From contig OY756150.1 in the NCBI GenBank assembly GCA_963576785.1, positions 496,001 through 560,000 on the forward strand: a stretch of DNA of 64,000 nucleotides. The letters are read 5' to 3'. The position numbers and the translations under genes are program-made. This DNA is from Chlorophyllum brunneum (taxonomy: Eukaryota > Basidiomycota > Agaricomycetes > Agaricales > Agaricaceae). The notes under the pieces are model-generated. The model did not search any database. It was not told the origin of the DNA and was given only the letters and a program-made list of their open reading frames with translations. Positions 13,484 through 23,200 of the stretch are shown here, in pieces (positions within the stretch are counted from its first letter, which is position 1; the number at the start of each line of letters is the position of its first letter).

Positions 13484-13959
13484 GTCCTTTCTTCTTTTCC
13501 TTTTTTCTTATGCTCTCCTGGTTATGAATTTCAATTTTACTTCTCTACCTCTCTTCCCCTCGCTTGTCTACTATTTTATATAGTCTTCATTCAATATCCA
13601 TCATTCCCGTGGTGTCTAGGCAAAATGTCCCTCCACATGCTAGTACTGTTTGTTGTTCTCCCTTGTGTTTGTGAGTTAATAGTTTCTCTCTATCAATTTC
13701 TCTCTTTCACTCTCTCTCTCTCCAAATTCCTTTCATTCCTTTTCTCCTGCCATTCAACTTAGGTACCAAACATCTCTCTAGTGTACACACTAGATGGCGT
13801 TGAGTCTCATGGGGTTAGTTTATGAGTAGTTTACTTTCCTTGCTCTGAACATTTTGTATGTTCTGCTTTTGTATGTATGTACATGCAGACTGCGATTGAG
13901 CACTGCTTTATAAATTGTTGAATAAAAAATAAAAAAATAAAAAAAACTATGTGTTACTG

Positions 13960-13983
13960 TGCTGTTCAACAGGTTATGGGCCC
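13960..13983 (+). promoter_or_regulatory. End of Copia 5' LTR and primer-binding site
   Basis: Bases 13960-13971 complete the 5' LTR (ending CAACA). They are followed at once by GGTTATGGGCCC (13972-13983). This is complementary to the anticodon stem-loop of initiator tRNA-Met (CAU anticodon). Drosophila copia and yeast Ty5 are known to prime from such a half-tRNA. Complementarity is seen directly; priming is inferred. Confidence 0.75.
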
Positions 13984-14213
13984 TGGATTGCCTACTCCCC
14001 ATGTACCATGACTGGCTACAAGTGGGTTGTAAATAGGCTGATCTGACTAGTCCTGTAGAGTATAGTCTTTTTAGCCCATCCCTTTAACATGACTTGATCG
14101 GTTTCATGCTCTATTAAGGCTTCCTTATATGGGTTCATAGCTTGAACAGTGCAGTGGCACAGATCTGATTGCCCATGAATCTGATTGCTAATTATGTCCA
14201 TTTTTAGACTACA

Positions 14214-15726
14214 ATGTCTTCCCCTATCTCTGTAGTACTTAGCTCTATCCCCATTCTCTCCAGTACTGCCAATTATAATGAGTGGGCAGATTGGATGCAG
14301 GATGCCCTTGTATTGGTATCTGCTGACAGCACCTCTGTGATCAGCAATGAGTTTCTGCTGACTCTACTGTCATAGATACACACTCTTTTTCCTACCTATG
14401 TAATTGTCCCCCCTCCTACAGGGCAGGAGGCAATTGAACATACTGTACACATCCGGATGCACCAGGTAGTCTACTCAGTAATCAAAAGTAAACTCACTGT
14501 CAAGATGATTAAGGGAAATCTCCCTGACATGAACAGCATGTGGGTGCATCTTTGCACCACATATGGTCTCCAGCCTCTATTCAAAGTATGTCAAGACAAT
14601 CCACTTCCAGCTCCATCCAAATGAGGACCCCTCTGGCCAAATTGCTAAGCTTGCTGTTCTCTATAAACAGCTCAATACTAATGGCAATTGTGCTATCCCT
14701 GAGATCATCAAAGCAATGACTCTTCTCTCTAGCATTCCAAATGCCTGGAACATCATCACTCTATTCCTCATGGTAAACACCCAGATCTTGGCTGTCACCT
14801 TTGCTTCAGTCCAGAGTACAATAATGAACTACTGGTCTATGCTCAAAGCAAACCAGTTGGTCAATAAGTTTTCTGGTATTAAACTACAAGGTGTGCCCCC
14901 TTACTATCAAGGGCAGCAGCAGTAGCAGCAGTGCGGTCCTCAGCAGCAGCAGCACCCAGGGCAGCAGTTATGCCCTCAGCAGTAGCAGCAATAGTGACCT
15001 CTGCAGCAGCAGCAGTGCCAGCAGCAGTAGTACTAGTAGTAGCCTTAGGAGGATGGTAAGAAGAAGAAGAGACAACATGGTATGAGGGGCAGTGGCAAAG
15101 GCCGAGCTAATGAGGTTGATGCTAGGCAACCAGCTCCCTCCAGAAATGATGCCAGGCAACTGGCTTACACAATGGACTTGGTCAACTTTGGCTTTACCAA
15201 GTTGACTACCAAATTGAAGAAGAGTACCTGCAGCTTTATTACTGAGGTGCAGTCCTCCACACCTCTCCCTCCTTCCCTTCTCTTGCAGATGACAAATTCT
15301 GCTGAGAAGCAATCTCAAGATTCCTGGCACTGCCCATCTCCATATGCAGCTGCCAAGGCAAAAGCCTTGGATCTCTATGAGAAACATATGGGAAACACTT
15401 TCCTCCCCCATCTGGCCTCTCCTCTGATGGCTGCCTCCATCATGGAAGTTGATAAATTATTTGGTGCCACTCCAGCAGCCAAACTGGTTGTGAGCATTCC
15501 AGCTCCGACTGCCATCAAGATGGATGAGGATGCAGTGTCAATGGGATCTGAGGATGAGGACTACTTAGATGAAGCAATAGTAGGTAAGCCAGATCTTGCT
15601 AGCTCTTCACATGAATCTGAAGATCACTGCAGGAGTGTTGTATGTATTACTGATGTCCAAGGAGACTCTCAACTGGGTGCACAGAGTGCAACCTCAGCCA
15701 CTGTAGATCTTTGGATAAATAGCTAG
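14214..15726 (+). pseudogene. Copia Gag, degenerate
   Basis: From ATG 14214 the frame reads a Copia-type Gag start (NYNEWADWMQDAL near 14270). A Gag core in another frame follows to 14925, and then a Gln-rich tract made of CAG repeats. The block 15082-15726 is a 214-residue open frame with acidic patches and no domain I recognise; it may be a late Gag segment. Stops such as TAG near 14370 and TAG near 14920 break it. The zinc knuckle usual in Copia Gag is not clear. Confidence 0.7.
14914..15030 (+). repeat. CAG/CAGCAG-rich low-complexity tract
   Basis: Runs of CAG, with some mutated to TAG, encode polyglutamine in the Copia Gag frame and poly-serine in the next frame. This explains the Ser-rich and Leu-rich open frames in this place on both strands. 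Confidence 0.85.
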
Positions 15727-15852
15727 ACCACTTATGTACATAACTATGCATGATTATATAAAACTTCAGAAATTATATTTTCTTCTCTGTTTTCAAGAGT
15801 AAAGAACATATGTGAAATAACACATAGCTGCAGTAGTACATGTGGATGCACA

Positions 15853-16884
15853 ATGAATAGACAACCTCACAAAATGAGCAATGAATGGCTTTTGGACTCC
15901 AGTACCTCTCTCAATATTACTCTAAACAAAAGGGATCTTGTCGATGTTGTTGAAGGTTCTTTCAGATTGGCACAGATTGCAGATGGATCTATACTCTCTA
16001 TCAGATCCTATGGTACTGTCTATTTAGGGACAGAAGTAAAACTTGAGTCTGGCAAAGTTTAGCAGCATACTTTATGCCTTTGCCTGGTATATCACATACC
16101 AAAGTTAGATATGAGACTTTTCTCAACCAGATCCATCATGGATAAAACTGGTCTGATTGCAGAAACATCAAATGGGAAGACCATCATTTGTGACATTTGT
16201 GGTAAGCCATTCCTGAGTGGACAATGTTGCCAGGGTGCTTCTTCAAACCAAGTTCACTTTGTGAACACATACATCTTGCATGATGGAGATCTTTGATTCT
16301 CCTTGGCTTCAATCAACAAAAATACCACATCCTATGATATCTGGCATTGAAGATTTGCACACCCATCTGATCAGGCTCTGGGTTACATGCCAAAACATAT
16401 GGAATCTGTCCCAGTGCTTCCACCAAAGGAACAGAAGGTTTGCTCTGATTGTGTGCTTGGAAAGCTACTGAACAAGGCCTACTATGAGAACACATCTCGC
16501 ATATCCAAGATCCTTGAATTGATCCATTCGGATCTTCAGGAGCTCCCCATTGTGTCCTATCACAAGTTCAAATGGGTTATGACATTCCTTGATGACTACT
16601 CTTTCTCTGTGTGCATTTCCTTTTTGTGTAATAAATCAGATGCTACACATACCTTTAAGGCATATGCTGAATTGGTGATGAACCAAACAGGCAAACGCAT
16701 CAAGCAAGTGTGCTCTGATAATGGCAGAGAATACATGTCTTAGAAACTCAAGGACTATTTTACTAAGAAAGGAATTCTTTACAAAATAAGTACACTGCAT
16801 ATTCACCAACAGAATGGGTGTACCAAACATCTTAATCGAACACTTCTAGAAAAGGTGCAATCTATGTGACTTGAAGCATGCCTT
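15853..16884 (+). pseudogene. Copia protease and integrase, 5' part
   Basis: The protease region has the substituted active site LLDSSTS near 15893 in place of the usual D-S/T-G. The integrase follows: CSDCVLGKLL near 16440, HSDLQ near 16527, FLDDYSF near 16590 and CSDNGREYMS near 16710. A stop lies at 16741-16743 and others follow. The reading frame is cut at 16884 by the Gypsy element, inside the sequence coding for the post-catalytic part of integrase, and resumes at 23201. Confidence 0.85.
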
Positions 16885-17177
16885 TGTTATGAACTATAGA
16901 TAGACAGTACATTCCTATCATGCGCCTGTCACATTTATCATTCCTACATATCTGTTTCATCCCTTATGGCTGTACTCTTACTGACTCATTCTACTCGTCC
17001 CCTATGACTCCTTTACTCTGCTCCTTTATTCTTAGTTTGTACCACTAGTATATAAAGTGTAGTAATACTTGATATATTCCTTACACTTTACCAATCATAT
17101 CATCCCTTACTCTCTTCTCTACTTCCTTGTCTTTATTCAAAGACTTGCAACCTGAGTCTCAGACTAAGGTCATAACA
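16885..17177 (+). repeat. Gypsy 5' LTR
   Basis: It is near-identical to 22908-23200. It contains TATATAAAG at 17049-17057. The likely transcript start lies about 34 bases downstream, at 17083. Confidence 0.93.
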
Positions 17178-17190
17178 TTTGGTAAAGTGT
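17083..17190 (+). promoter_or_regulatory. Gypsy predicted RNA 5' end and self-priming primer-binding site
   Basis: ACACTTTACCAA (17083-17094) sits about 34 bases after the TATA box, where transcription would start. Its exact reverse complement TTGGTAAAGTGT lies at 17179-17190, one base after the LTR. In Tf1-type elements the first bases of the mRNA fold back onto the primer site and start reverse transcription without a tRNA. The pairing is seen in the sequence; the start site and mechanism are inferred. Confidence 0.75.
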
Positions 17191-17270
17191 CATTCAACTC
17201 ACCTTGCAAGAGAGGTGCCACTATTCATAGCTAGGCTTGGAATAATAGCCTCCAACCAGGACGACAGTAT

Positions 17271-18464
17271 ATGAGCAGTAGTAGCTCATCAAGAACACCA
17301 AGAAGACCAAGAGCTCCGAGACCAACAGATATCCAGGGATCACCAGTAACCACCAGATCCAAACAACGAACAGAACCAGAAATCCCTAAAGACCTTAAAC
17401 GGCAGAAATCTGACCACAGTATAGAAGAAGACACAGCTCTTTTTGAGACCCTATTCAACACAGAAGTTGCCAAGACCACATCTGACATAGAAGTCGCCAA
17501 GACCCACGAAAACGAACATAGCAAACCAGAGACAGAATCAGAAATGGCCAATAAAATCAACTTCCCAAAGAACCTAGCCCTAGAACCAGGATACTTCAAT
17601 GGAGATAGAACCAAGTTTGATGACTGGTAGAGAGTGATGTCCTTATGGACACTCTTCAACAAAATCAACAATAACAAGCAAAAGATAATTGGAATATTAG
17701 CTCGAATGAAAGGGGGACTCGCAGGTCCCTATGCCAATGCCAAATTACAAATGATTCAAGATAAGAAAACACCAACATTCGATGACTTCGCAAAGGAGAT
17801 GGTAGCTACCTTCTCCTTGGGGAATAGAAAAACAATAACAGAAGGGGAAATCAAGTTGTTCAAATAGGGAAAAAGGAACACCACAGACTTCTTAATAGAG
17901 TTCGAAGCATTGAAAACCCAAGCAGGAACTGACGACGTGCATGCCATATTCCTCCTCAAACGATACACCAGAGCAGACATTATCCGAACTATTGTAGGCT
18001 ATCTGGCAGCCTCAATCCCAGATATATACAGCAAATGGAGAAACACCATCCTTGCAGTATGACAGAGGTACAAAACAACAGACATCACACAAGGAGATGT
18101 CAGAACAAGCACAGGAGTCACCTATGGAAGCGGAGGACAACCAATAGAGATTGGTAGACAGAGGGCAGACACAGATCAAAATAGCAAGCCAAGGTATTTC
18201 AACTGTAACCTCTATGGGCATATTGCCAAATACTGCCACAAGAAGACAAAGATAGTATACACCAAAATAATGTGCTATAATTGTGGCAAACAAGGCCACA
18301 TTTCGAAGAACTGTAAATCACCGAAGAAAGCACACATCAGAGAGGTTACTGAGGAGATAGAAGAAGAGACAAAAGAGGATTTTGTCAAAGGCTCCAAGTA
18401 GGCACAAACCCATGAGCCAATAAACCTAGAGTTTCTGTTTTATGTCACAATAGACAATATGTGA
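17271..18464 (+). pseudogene. Gypsy Gag with two zinc knuckles
   Basis: About 400 codons in one frame are interrupted by stops at 17628, 17865, 18060 and 18400. A Ser/Arg-rich start leads into a retrotransposon Gag core (GYFNGDRTKFDDW near 17590; FDDFAKEMVATF near 17780). Two CCHC knuckles near 18200-18315 follow (CNLYGHIAKYC, CYNCGKQGHISKNC). The frame ends at TGA 18462-18464. Pol continues in another frame, so either a frameshift site or an indel lies near 18440. Confidence 0.88.
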
Positions 18465-21400
18465 TCCCACAAAAACGAAACTCGACGTGCAAACTTCTCC
18501 TCGATTCAATGATCAGAACAAAGAAAGGACCCAAGCAAATCACCACACTGGTGGATTCCGGATGTACACACATGTGCATAGCACAGAGAGTAGTAGAAGA
18601 AGAACAGATCATGACCAAACCCCTCAAAACCCTAATATGAGTAATCAATGCCAATAGAACCGAAAACAAGAAGGGAAAAATAACAGATACAGCACAACTG
18701 GTACTAAGCAATGGCAAACACACGGAAGAAATTGAAGCAATGGTAACACAACTGGAAAGTGCAGACCTATATCTCGGACACGACTGGCTAGTCAAGCACA
18801 ACCCAGAAATTGACTGGACAAATAACATTGTATGCTTCAATAGATGCCCAAAGAACTGCACCACACACCACAATGATATATGGTTCAACGAAAGAATACA
18901 CATGGTAAAAGAACACATAGAGGAAAAGAAGACTGACCAAACAAACCCAGAAGACCTACCGACATACCTGCAGTCATATACGCACCTGTTCAACAAGAAG
19001 AACTTCGACAAATTACCGGAACATACAATATGGGACCATGAAATAAACCTGACAGAAGATGCACCACTGGTATTACAGTCCAAGGTCTACCCAATGACAT
19101 TAACGGAGAAACAAGAACTACAAAAATTCCTCGACGAAAATATCACCTCAGGATGAATTCGACCATCACAATCCCCCTACGCCACACCATGCTTCTTCAT
19201 ACCCAAAAAAGATGGAACCAAATGACTAGCACAAGACTACAAGAAGCTAAATGAATACACGATTAAAGACAAAACGCCACTTCTGCTCATAAGCAAAGTT
19301 ATCAATAAACTCAAGAACGCGAAAGTCTTTAACAAACCTGACATCATCTGGGGATACAATAACGTTAGGATAAGAGAAGGTGATGAATAGAAAGCAGCAT
19401 TTGTAACAAACAATGGATTATTCGAACCAACGGTCATGTTTTTTGGAATGAGTAACTTGCCAGCAACATTCCAAAGGATGATGAACACTGTCTTTCGGGA
19501 AATGTTACATGAAGGAGCAGTAGTCAACTACATGGATGATTTTGTCATACCTGGGACCACACAACAGGAACTTGAGGACAGAACAAAATAATTTCTCGAC
19601 ATTGCGGCAAAACACCAACTATATTTCAAAAGATCGAAATGCGTATTTGATGCAAAAGAAATACCTATACTAGGATTCATGGTTGGACAAGGCAGCATTA
19701 AAATGGAGGAGGAGAAGGTGAAAGTGGTGAAAGAATGGCCAATACCCAAATCCCTAAAAGATGTCAAAAAATTCCTAGAGTTCGCAAACTTCTACCGACA
19801 ATTCATTCACAACTTTAGCAACATAGCAGCCCCATTACATGAGTGGAAGAAAAAAGACACGCAATGGGTATGGAAGGAACAACAGCAACAAGCCTTCGAA
19901 AGGATCAAAGAAAAGATCACAAGTGAACCAGTACTAGCAATGCCACAAGATAAAGGTCAATATAGGGTAGAAGTGGATACATCAGAGTATGGAGTAGGAG
20001 CAGTATTATTGCAAAAACAAGAAGAACACTGGCACCTGATCGTATTCCATTCAAGAACAATGACACTCGCAGAACAAAACTATCAAATCTATGATAAAGA
20101 ATTACTCACCATTCAGGAAGCAATCAAGATCTGGAGACAATATTTACTCGATGCAGATGAACCCTTCGAAATATGGACCGATCACAAAAACCTAGAATAC
20201 GTCCGAAAACCACAGCAACTCACAGGATGACAAGCAAGGTGGCAGATGGAACTACAAGAATACCACTACATACTGAAACATATCCCCGGAAAAACCAACA
20301 CAAAAGCCGACGTCTTATCAAGACTAACGAAAATGGATACTACTCGAGACAACACCAACATCACCTTACTACCTGACCACTTATTTGATGATAGTACAAT
20401 CACTACAATCCAACAAATCTGGGAAATCTCAGGAGAAGAAGATCTGAAACACCAACTATGAAAGGAAACAAGAAGGGAAACACAGTGGCTAAAAGAAAAA
20501 GAGAAACAACCAAAGGAAATATGGGAAACAGACAGAGTACCAATATTCGAAGGAAGAATATATGTCCCACCCAACAATCAAATACGACAAGAAATACTAC
20601 GACAACACCACGATGAAACTGATGTAGGACATCCAGGACAACATCAAATGATTGAACTCCTTAAACGGAGTTATTGGTGGCCCCAGATATGCAATGATGT
20701 CAAACGATACATCAGGAGATGTGAAGCATGCCAACAAAATAAAATACTCCGGACAAGACCGACAACACATCTCCATCTGCTACCGACACCAGTGGAACCT
20801 TGGGAAGAGATATCAATCGACATGATAGGACCGCTACCAGAATCAGAAGGATATGACGTAATACTTGTCATAGTCAATTGTTTCAGCAAAATGATCAGAT
20901 TACGTGCAGTCAACACCACCTTAACATCCGAGGAGCTAGGAGATATCTATCAAGATGACATATGGAGAACACATGGAATACCCCGAAGAATTATCAGCGA
21001 CAGAGGCCCACAATTTGCATCCAAATTCATGGCAGAACTATACTGAGCAACAGGAACCCAGCAAAACTTATCCATGGCATACCATCCACAAACTGACGGT
21101 CAAACAGAGCGCATCAACCAGGAGGTTGAAACATACCTCAGAATTGTAATAAACCATGCTCAAGACAATTGGAAAAAATGGCTAGCCACAGTGGAATTCC
21201 AATACAATGACAAAACCCACACAGCCACCGGATACTCACCATTCAAAATAGTTTATGGACAACACCCTTGGAAAGGAGATATAACAAGTATCACCAAAGC
21301 ACCTGCAATCACGGAATGAATACAGGAGTTACAAGACATGCGACAAGAAGTGACAAAAATGTTACAGCGCAGTTAGGGACAAATGGAGAAATGCAACAGC

Positions 21401-21826
21401 ATTAAGCCGGAACACAAGTACATCCCAGGAAAACAAGTTTGGCTCGAAGCAAGTAATATCAGGACAACAAAACCAACCAAAAAGCTGGATCACAAATGAT
21501 ATGGACCATTTAGAATAAAAACAAAAATAGGCAAAACAAGCTACCAATTGGAACTACCTGAAACATGGGCGATACACAATGTATTTAACAGCAGACTCCT
21601 CTCCCCCTACCGGAAACCCGAGTTCAACAGCCAGCGCACCCCACTACCACCAATGCCCGAGATCATCAACGATGAAGAGCAATATGAGGTAGATGAAATC
21701 CGAGGACACTGCACAAAAGGATGACAAAATCAATTCCTAGTACACTGGAAAGGGTATACCTCCAAAGAAGACACATGGGAGAATGAGTCAGAGTTAGGAA
21801 ATGCTAAGGAGGCAGTTCAATAATTT
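18465..21826 (+). pseudogene. Gypsy Pol: protease, RT, RNase H, integrase, chromodomain
   Basis: Domains in order are: protease (TTLVDSGCTH near 18545); RT (NYMDDFVIP near 19530, the catalytic YMDD kept); RNase H (DTSEYGVGAVL near 19980, DHKNLEY near 20180); an HHCC-type integrase region (HHDETDVGHPGQH near 20610; CEACQQNK near 20725); the integrase core (IDMIGPLPE near 20815, SDRGPQFAS near 20995, HPQTDGQTERINQE near 21080); and a chromodomain (FLVHWKGY near 21735). Twelve stops interrupt about 1,110 codons; nine are TGA, several where relatives have Arg (CGA). Chromodomains can guide integration to heterochromatin. Confidence 0.92.
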
Positions 21827-21853
21827 TTAGACAAGATTTCGAGGACAAAACCT

Positions 21854-21876
21854 ATAAAAAGGGGGGGGTAAAAAGT
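21854..21876 (+). other. Internal polypurine tract between pol and the extra ORF
   Basis: An A-rich run, eight Gs, TA and AAAAG lie directly after the end of pol. In simple fungal chromoviruses a polypurine tract at this place primes plus-strand DNA just before the 3' LTR. Here the LTR is about 1 kb further on and has its own tract (AAAAAAGGGAGG, near 22893-22904). Confidence 0.6.
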
Positions 21877-21921
21877 GACAATTATGAACAACAAACCTCG
21901 TGTTACAAGAGATCACTACAC

Positions 21922-22863
21922 TTGATGCACCTCACACTGTATCCATTGCACCTTAAACTTTGCCGATTACCTTCACAACATGCCATGCACGCCGAATGCA
22001 AACCCACTCCTTTCCCAGCCAACGATGCAGAATTTGAACAAGAACTTAACAACCTCCTCGATGGCCAGTCCACCAAAGATCAAATTGAACACTATACTGC
22101 CACAACCAAAGGACTCACATACATCGCCCATGCCATCAATAATCTCCAAATCCAAGCCAAAGCCCTGAGCCACATTCTACTCGTCACCACTACCAGAGCC
22201 CTTTCCATTGCCATGTTAATGGGGAAACATGAACTCATGAAGGAGTTATTAGACAAAGCAGCCACTGACCTCAATGTATTAGTGCACTCTGATGCAAAGA
22301 AATGCATCCAAAGTACCTTAATCATAACAGGCGAAAGACTCAATCACCTTACCAACTCGAGCAACAATCCCACCTATAGACTTGCACGGAGACTAATGGA
22401 TCTCGACTCATATATCCCCACTACCTTACCTGACAAGCCACTCTACCACAAAAACGATGAACAGGACTGGTTAGATGAAGGAATGGAGGGAATTGACAAA
22501 TCAGTCCCAGACCATCTAATGGAATTGGACATGCAAGATGAAATAGACCACCTCCTTATACAACTGCCTGATATGGACCCACCACCCAAACCAACAATAT
22601 TCAACCCACCCCCATCTTATCTTACACTCAAAGATGGAGGACAGTTCGAAGAAAACTACTGGGAAGAGATAATACATAACCTCATTGCAGCCAAAACAAA
22701 TGATATAGCTATGTTCAAAGGATGCACCATAGCCCTCTTCAGGGAAGGCCAAGACCACGCCCCCTTTTGGATTGGATGTCAATGCAAATCAGGAACCCCA
22801 ATGATTGGTCCTACCAAACGCCAACTTGTCAATGCCTTACACAAAGAACAAGACAACAAGTAG
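21922..22863 (+). CDS. Extra 3' ORF of the Gypsy element, 313 codons, function unknown
   Basis: This is an intact ORF between pol and the 3' LTR. ATG 21922 is the longest start; a second Met at residue 21 is also possible. The product is hydrophilic and acidic (for example EFEQELNNLLDG and DEQDWLDEGMEGIDK), helix-rich in its first half and Pro-rich in the middle (PDMDPPPKPTIFNPPP). I see no signal peptide, clear membrane span, Cys/His finger or enzyme motif, so it does not look like a typical envelope protein. It has no stop although the neighbouring pol has about one per 90 codons. It may be a captured gene or an accessory Gag-like protein. Confidence 0.6.
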   Translation: MMHLTLYPLHLKLCRLPSQHAMHAECKPTPFPANDAEFEQELNNLLDGQSTKDQIEHYTATTKGLTYIAHAINNLQIQAKALSHILLVTTTRALSIAMLMGKHELMKELLDKAATDLNVLVHSDAKKCIQSTLIITGERLNHLTNSSNNPTYRLARRLMDLDSYIPTTLPDKPLYHKNDEQDWLDEGMEGIDKSVPDHLMELDMQDEIDHLLIQLPDMDPPPKPTIFNPPPSYLTLKDGGQFEENYWEEIIHNLIAAKTNDIAMFKGCTIALFREGQDHAPFWIGCQCKSGTPMIGPTKRQLVNALHKEQDNK

Positions 22864-22907
22864 ACTATGGTATTTCATGGGGTCATGAAAGTAAAAAAGG
22901 GAGGTAT

Positions 22908-23200
22908 TGTTATGAACTATAGATAGACAGTACATTCCTATCATGCGCCCATCACATTTATCATTCCTACATATCTGTTTCATCCCTTATGGCTGTACTC
23001 TTACTGATTCATTCTACTCGTCCCCTATGACTCCTTTACTCTGCTCCTTTATTCTTAGTTCGTACCACTAGTATATAAAGTGTAGTAATACTTGATGTAT
23101 TCCTTATACTTTACCAATCATATCATCCCTTACTCTCTTCTCTACTTCCTTGTCTTTATTCAAAGACTTGCAACCTGAGTCTCAGACTAAGGTCGTAACA
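22908..23200 (+). repeat. Gypsy 3' LTR
   Basis: It is 293 bp, same length as the 5' LTR, and is preceded by the polypurine tract near 22893-22904. It is followed by the target duplication GCCTT. Confidence 0.93.

Larger units (their letters stand above)
441..13945 (+). mobile_element. Tad1-like LINE copy 1, inserted in the Copia LTR and split by copy 2
   Basis: This is a non-LTR retrotransposon with ORF1, ORF2 and an A-rich tail near 13918-13945. The 14-bp flanks ACTGTGTGTTACTG (427-440) and ACTATGTGTTACTG (13946-13959) are its target duplication, with one mismatch. The same sequence is single in the 3' Copia LTR. Copy 2 interrupts it at 4930-11713, so its own length is about 6.7 kb. It is more decayed than copy 2, with many stops and indels. 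The domain set (zinc-knuckle ORF1; endonuclease, RT, RNase H and C-terminal CCHC in ORF2) points to the Tad1/I-like group of fungal LINEs. Confidence 0.92.
16885..23200 (+). mobile_element. Gypsy-type chromovirus inserted in the Copia integrase
   Basis: Two 293-bp LTRs (16885-17177 and 22908-23200) start TGTTAT and end TAACA, and differ at about seven sites, all transitions. A perfect 5-bp target duplication GCCTT lies at 16880-16884 and 23201-23205. Inside are gag with zinc knuckles, protease, RT, RNase H, integrase and a C-terminal chromodomain, then a further ORF of 313 codons. The chromodomain and the self-priming primer site place it with the Tf1/sushi-like Metaviridae of fungi. About a dozen stops in pol show it is inactive. 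Confidence 0.94.

Noticed and set aside
14891..15411. Ser-rich plus-strand and Leu-rich minus-strand ORFs
   Set aside because: Both are shadows of the CAG repeat tract in the Copia Gag frame.
17271..21826. In-frame TGA codons as evidence of stop recoding (alternative code)
   Set aside because: The host genes use TGA as a normal stop, and the element TGA codons fall where CGA or TGG is expected. Mutation explains them.
21922..22863. Extra Gypsy ORF as an envelope gene
   Set aside because: No signal peptide, no transmembrane span and no glycoprotein-like features are visible.
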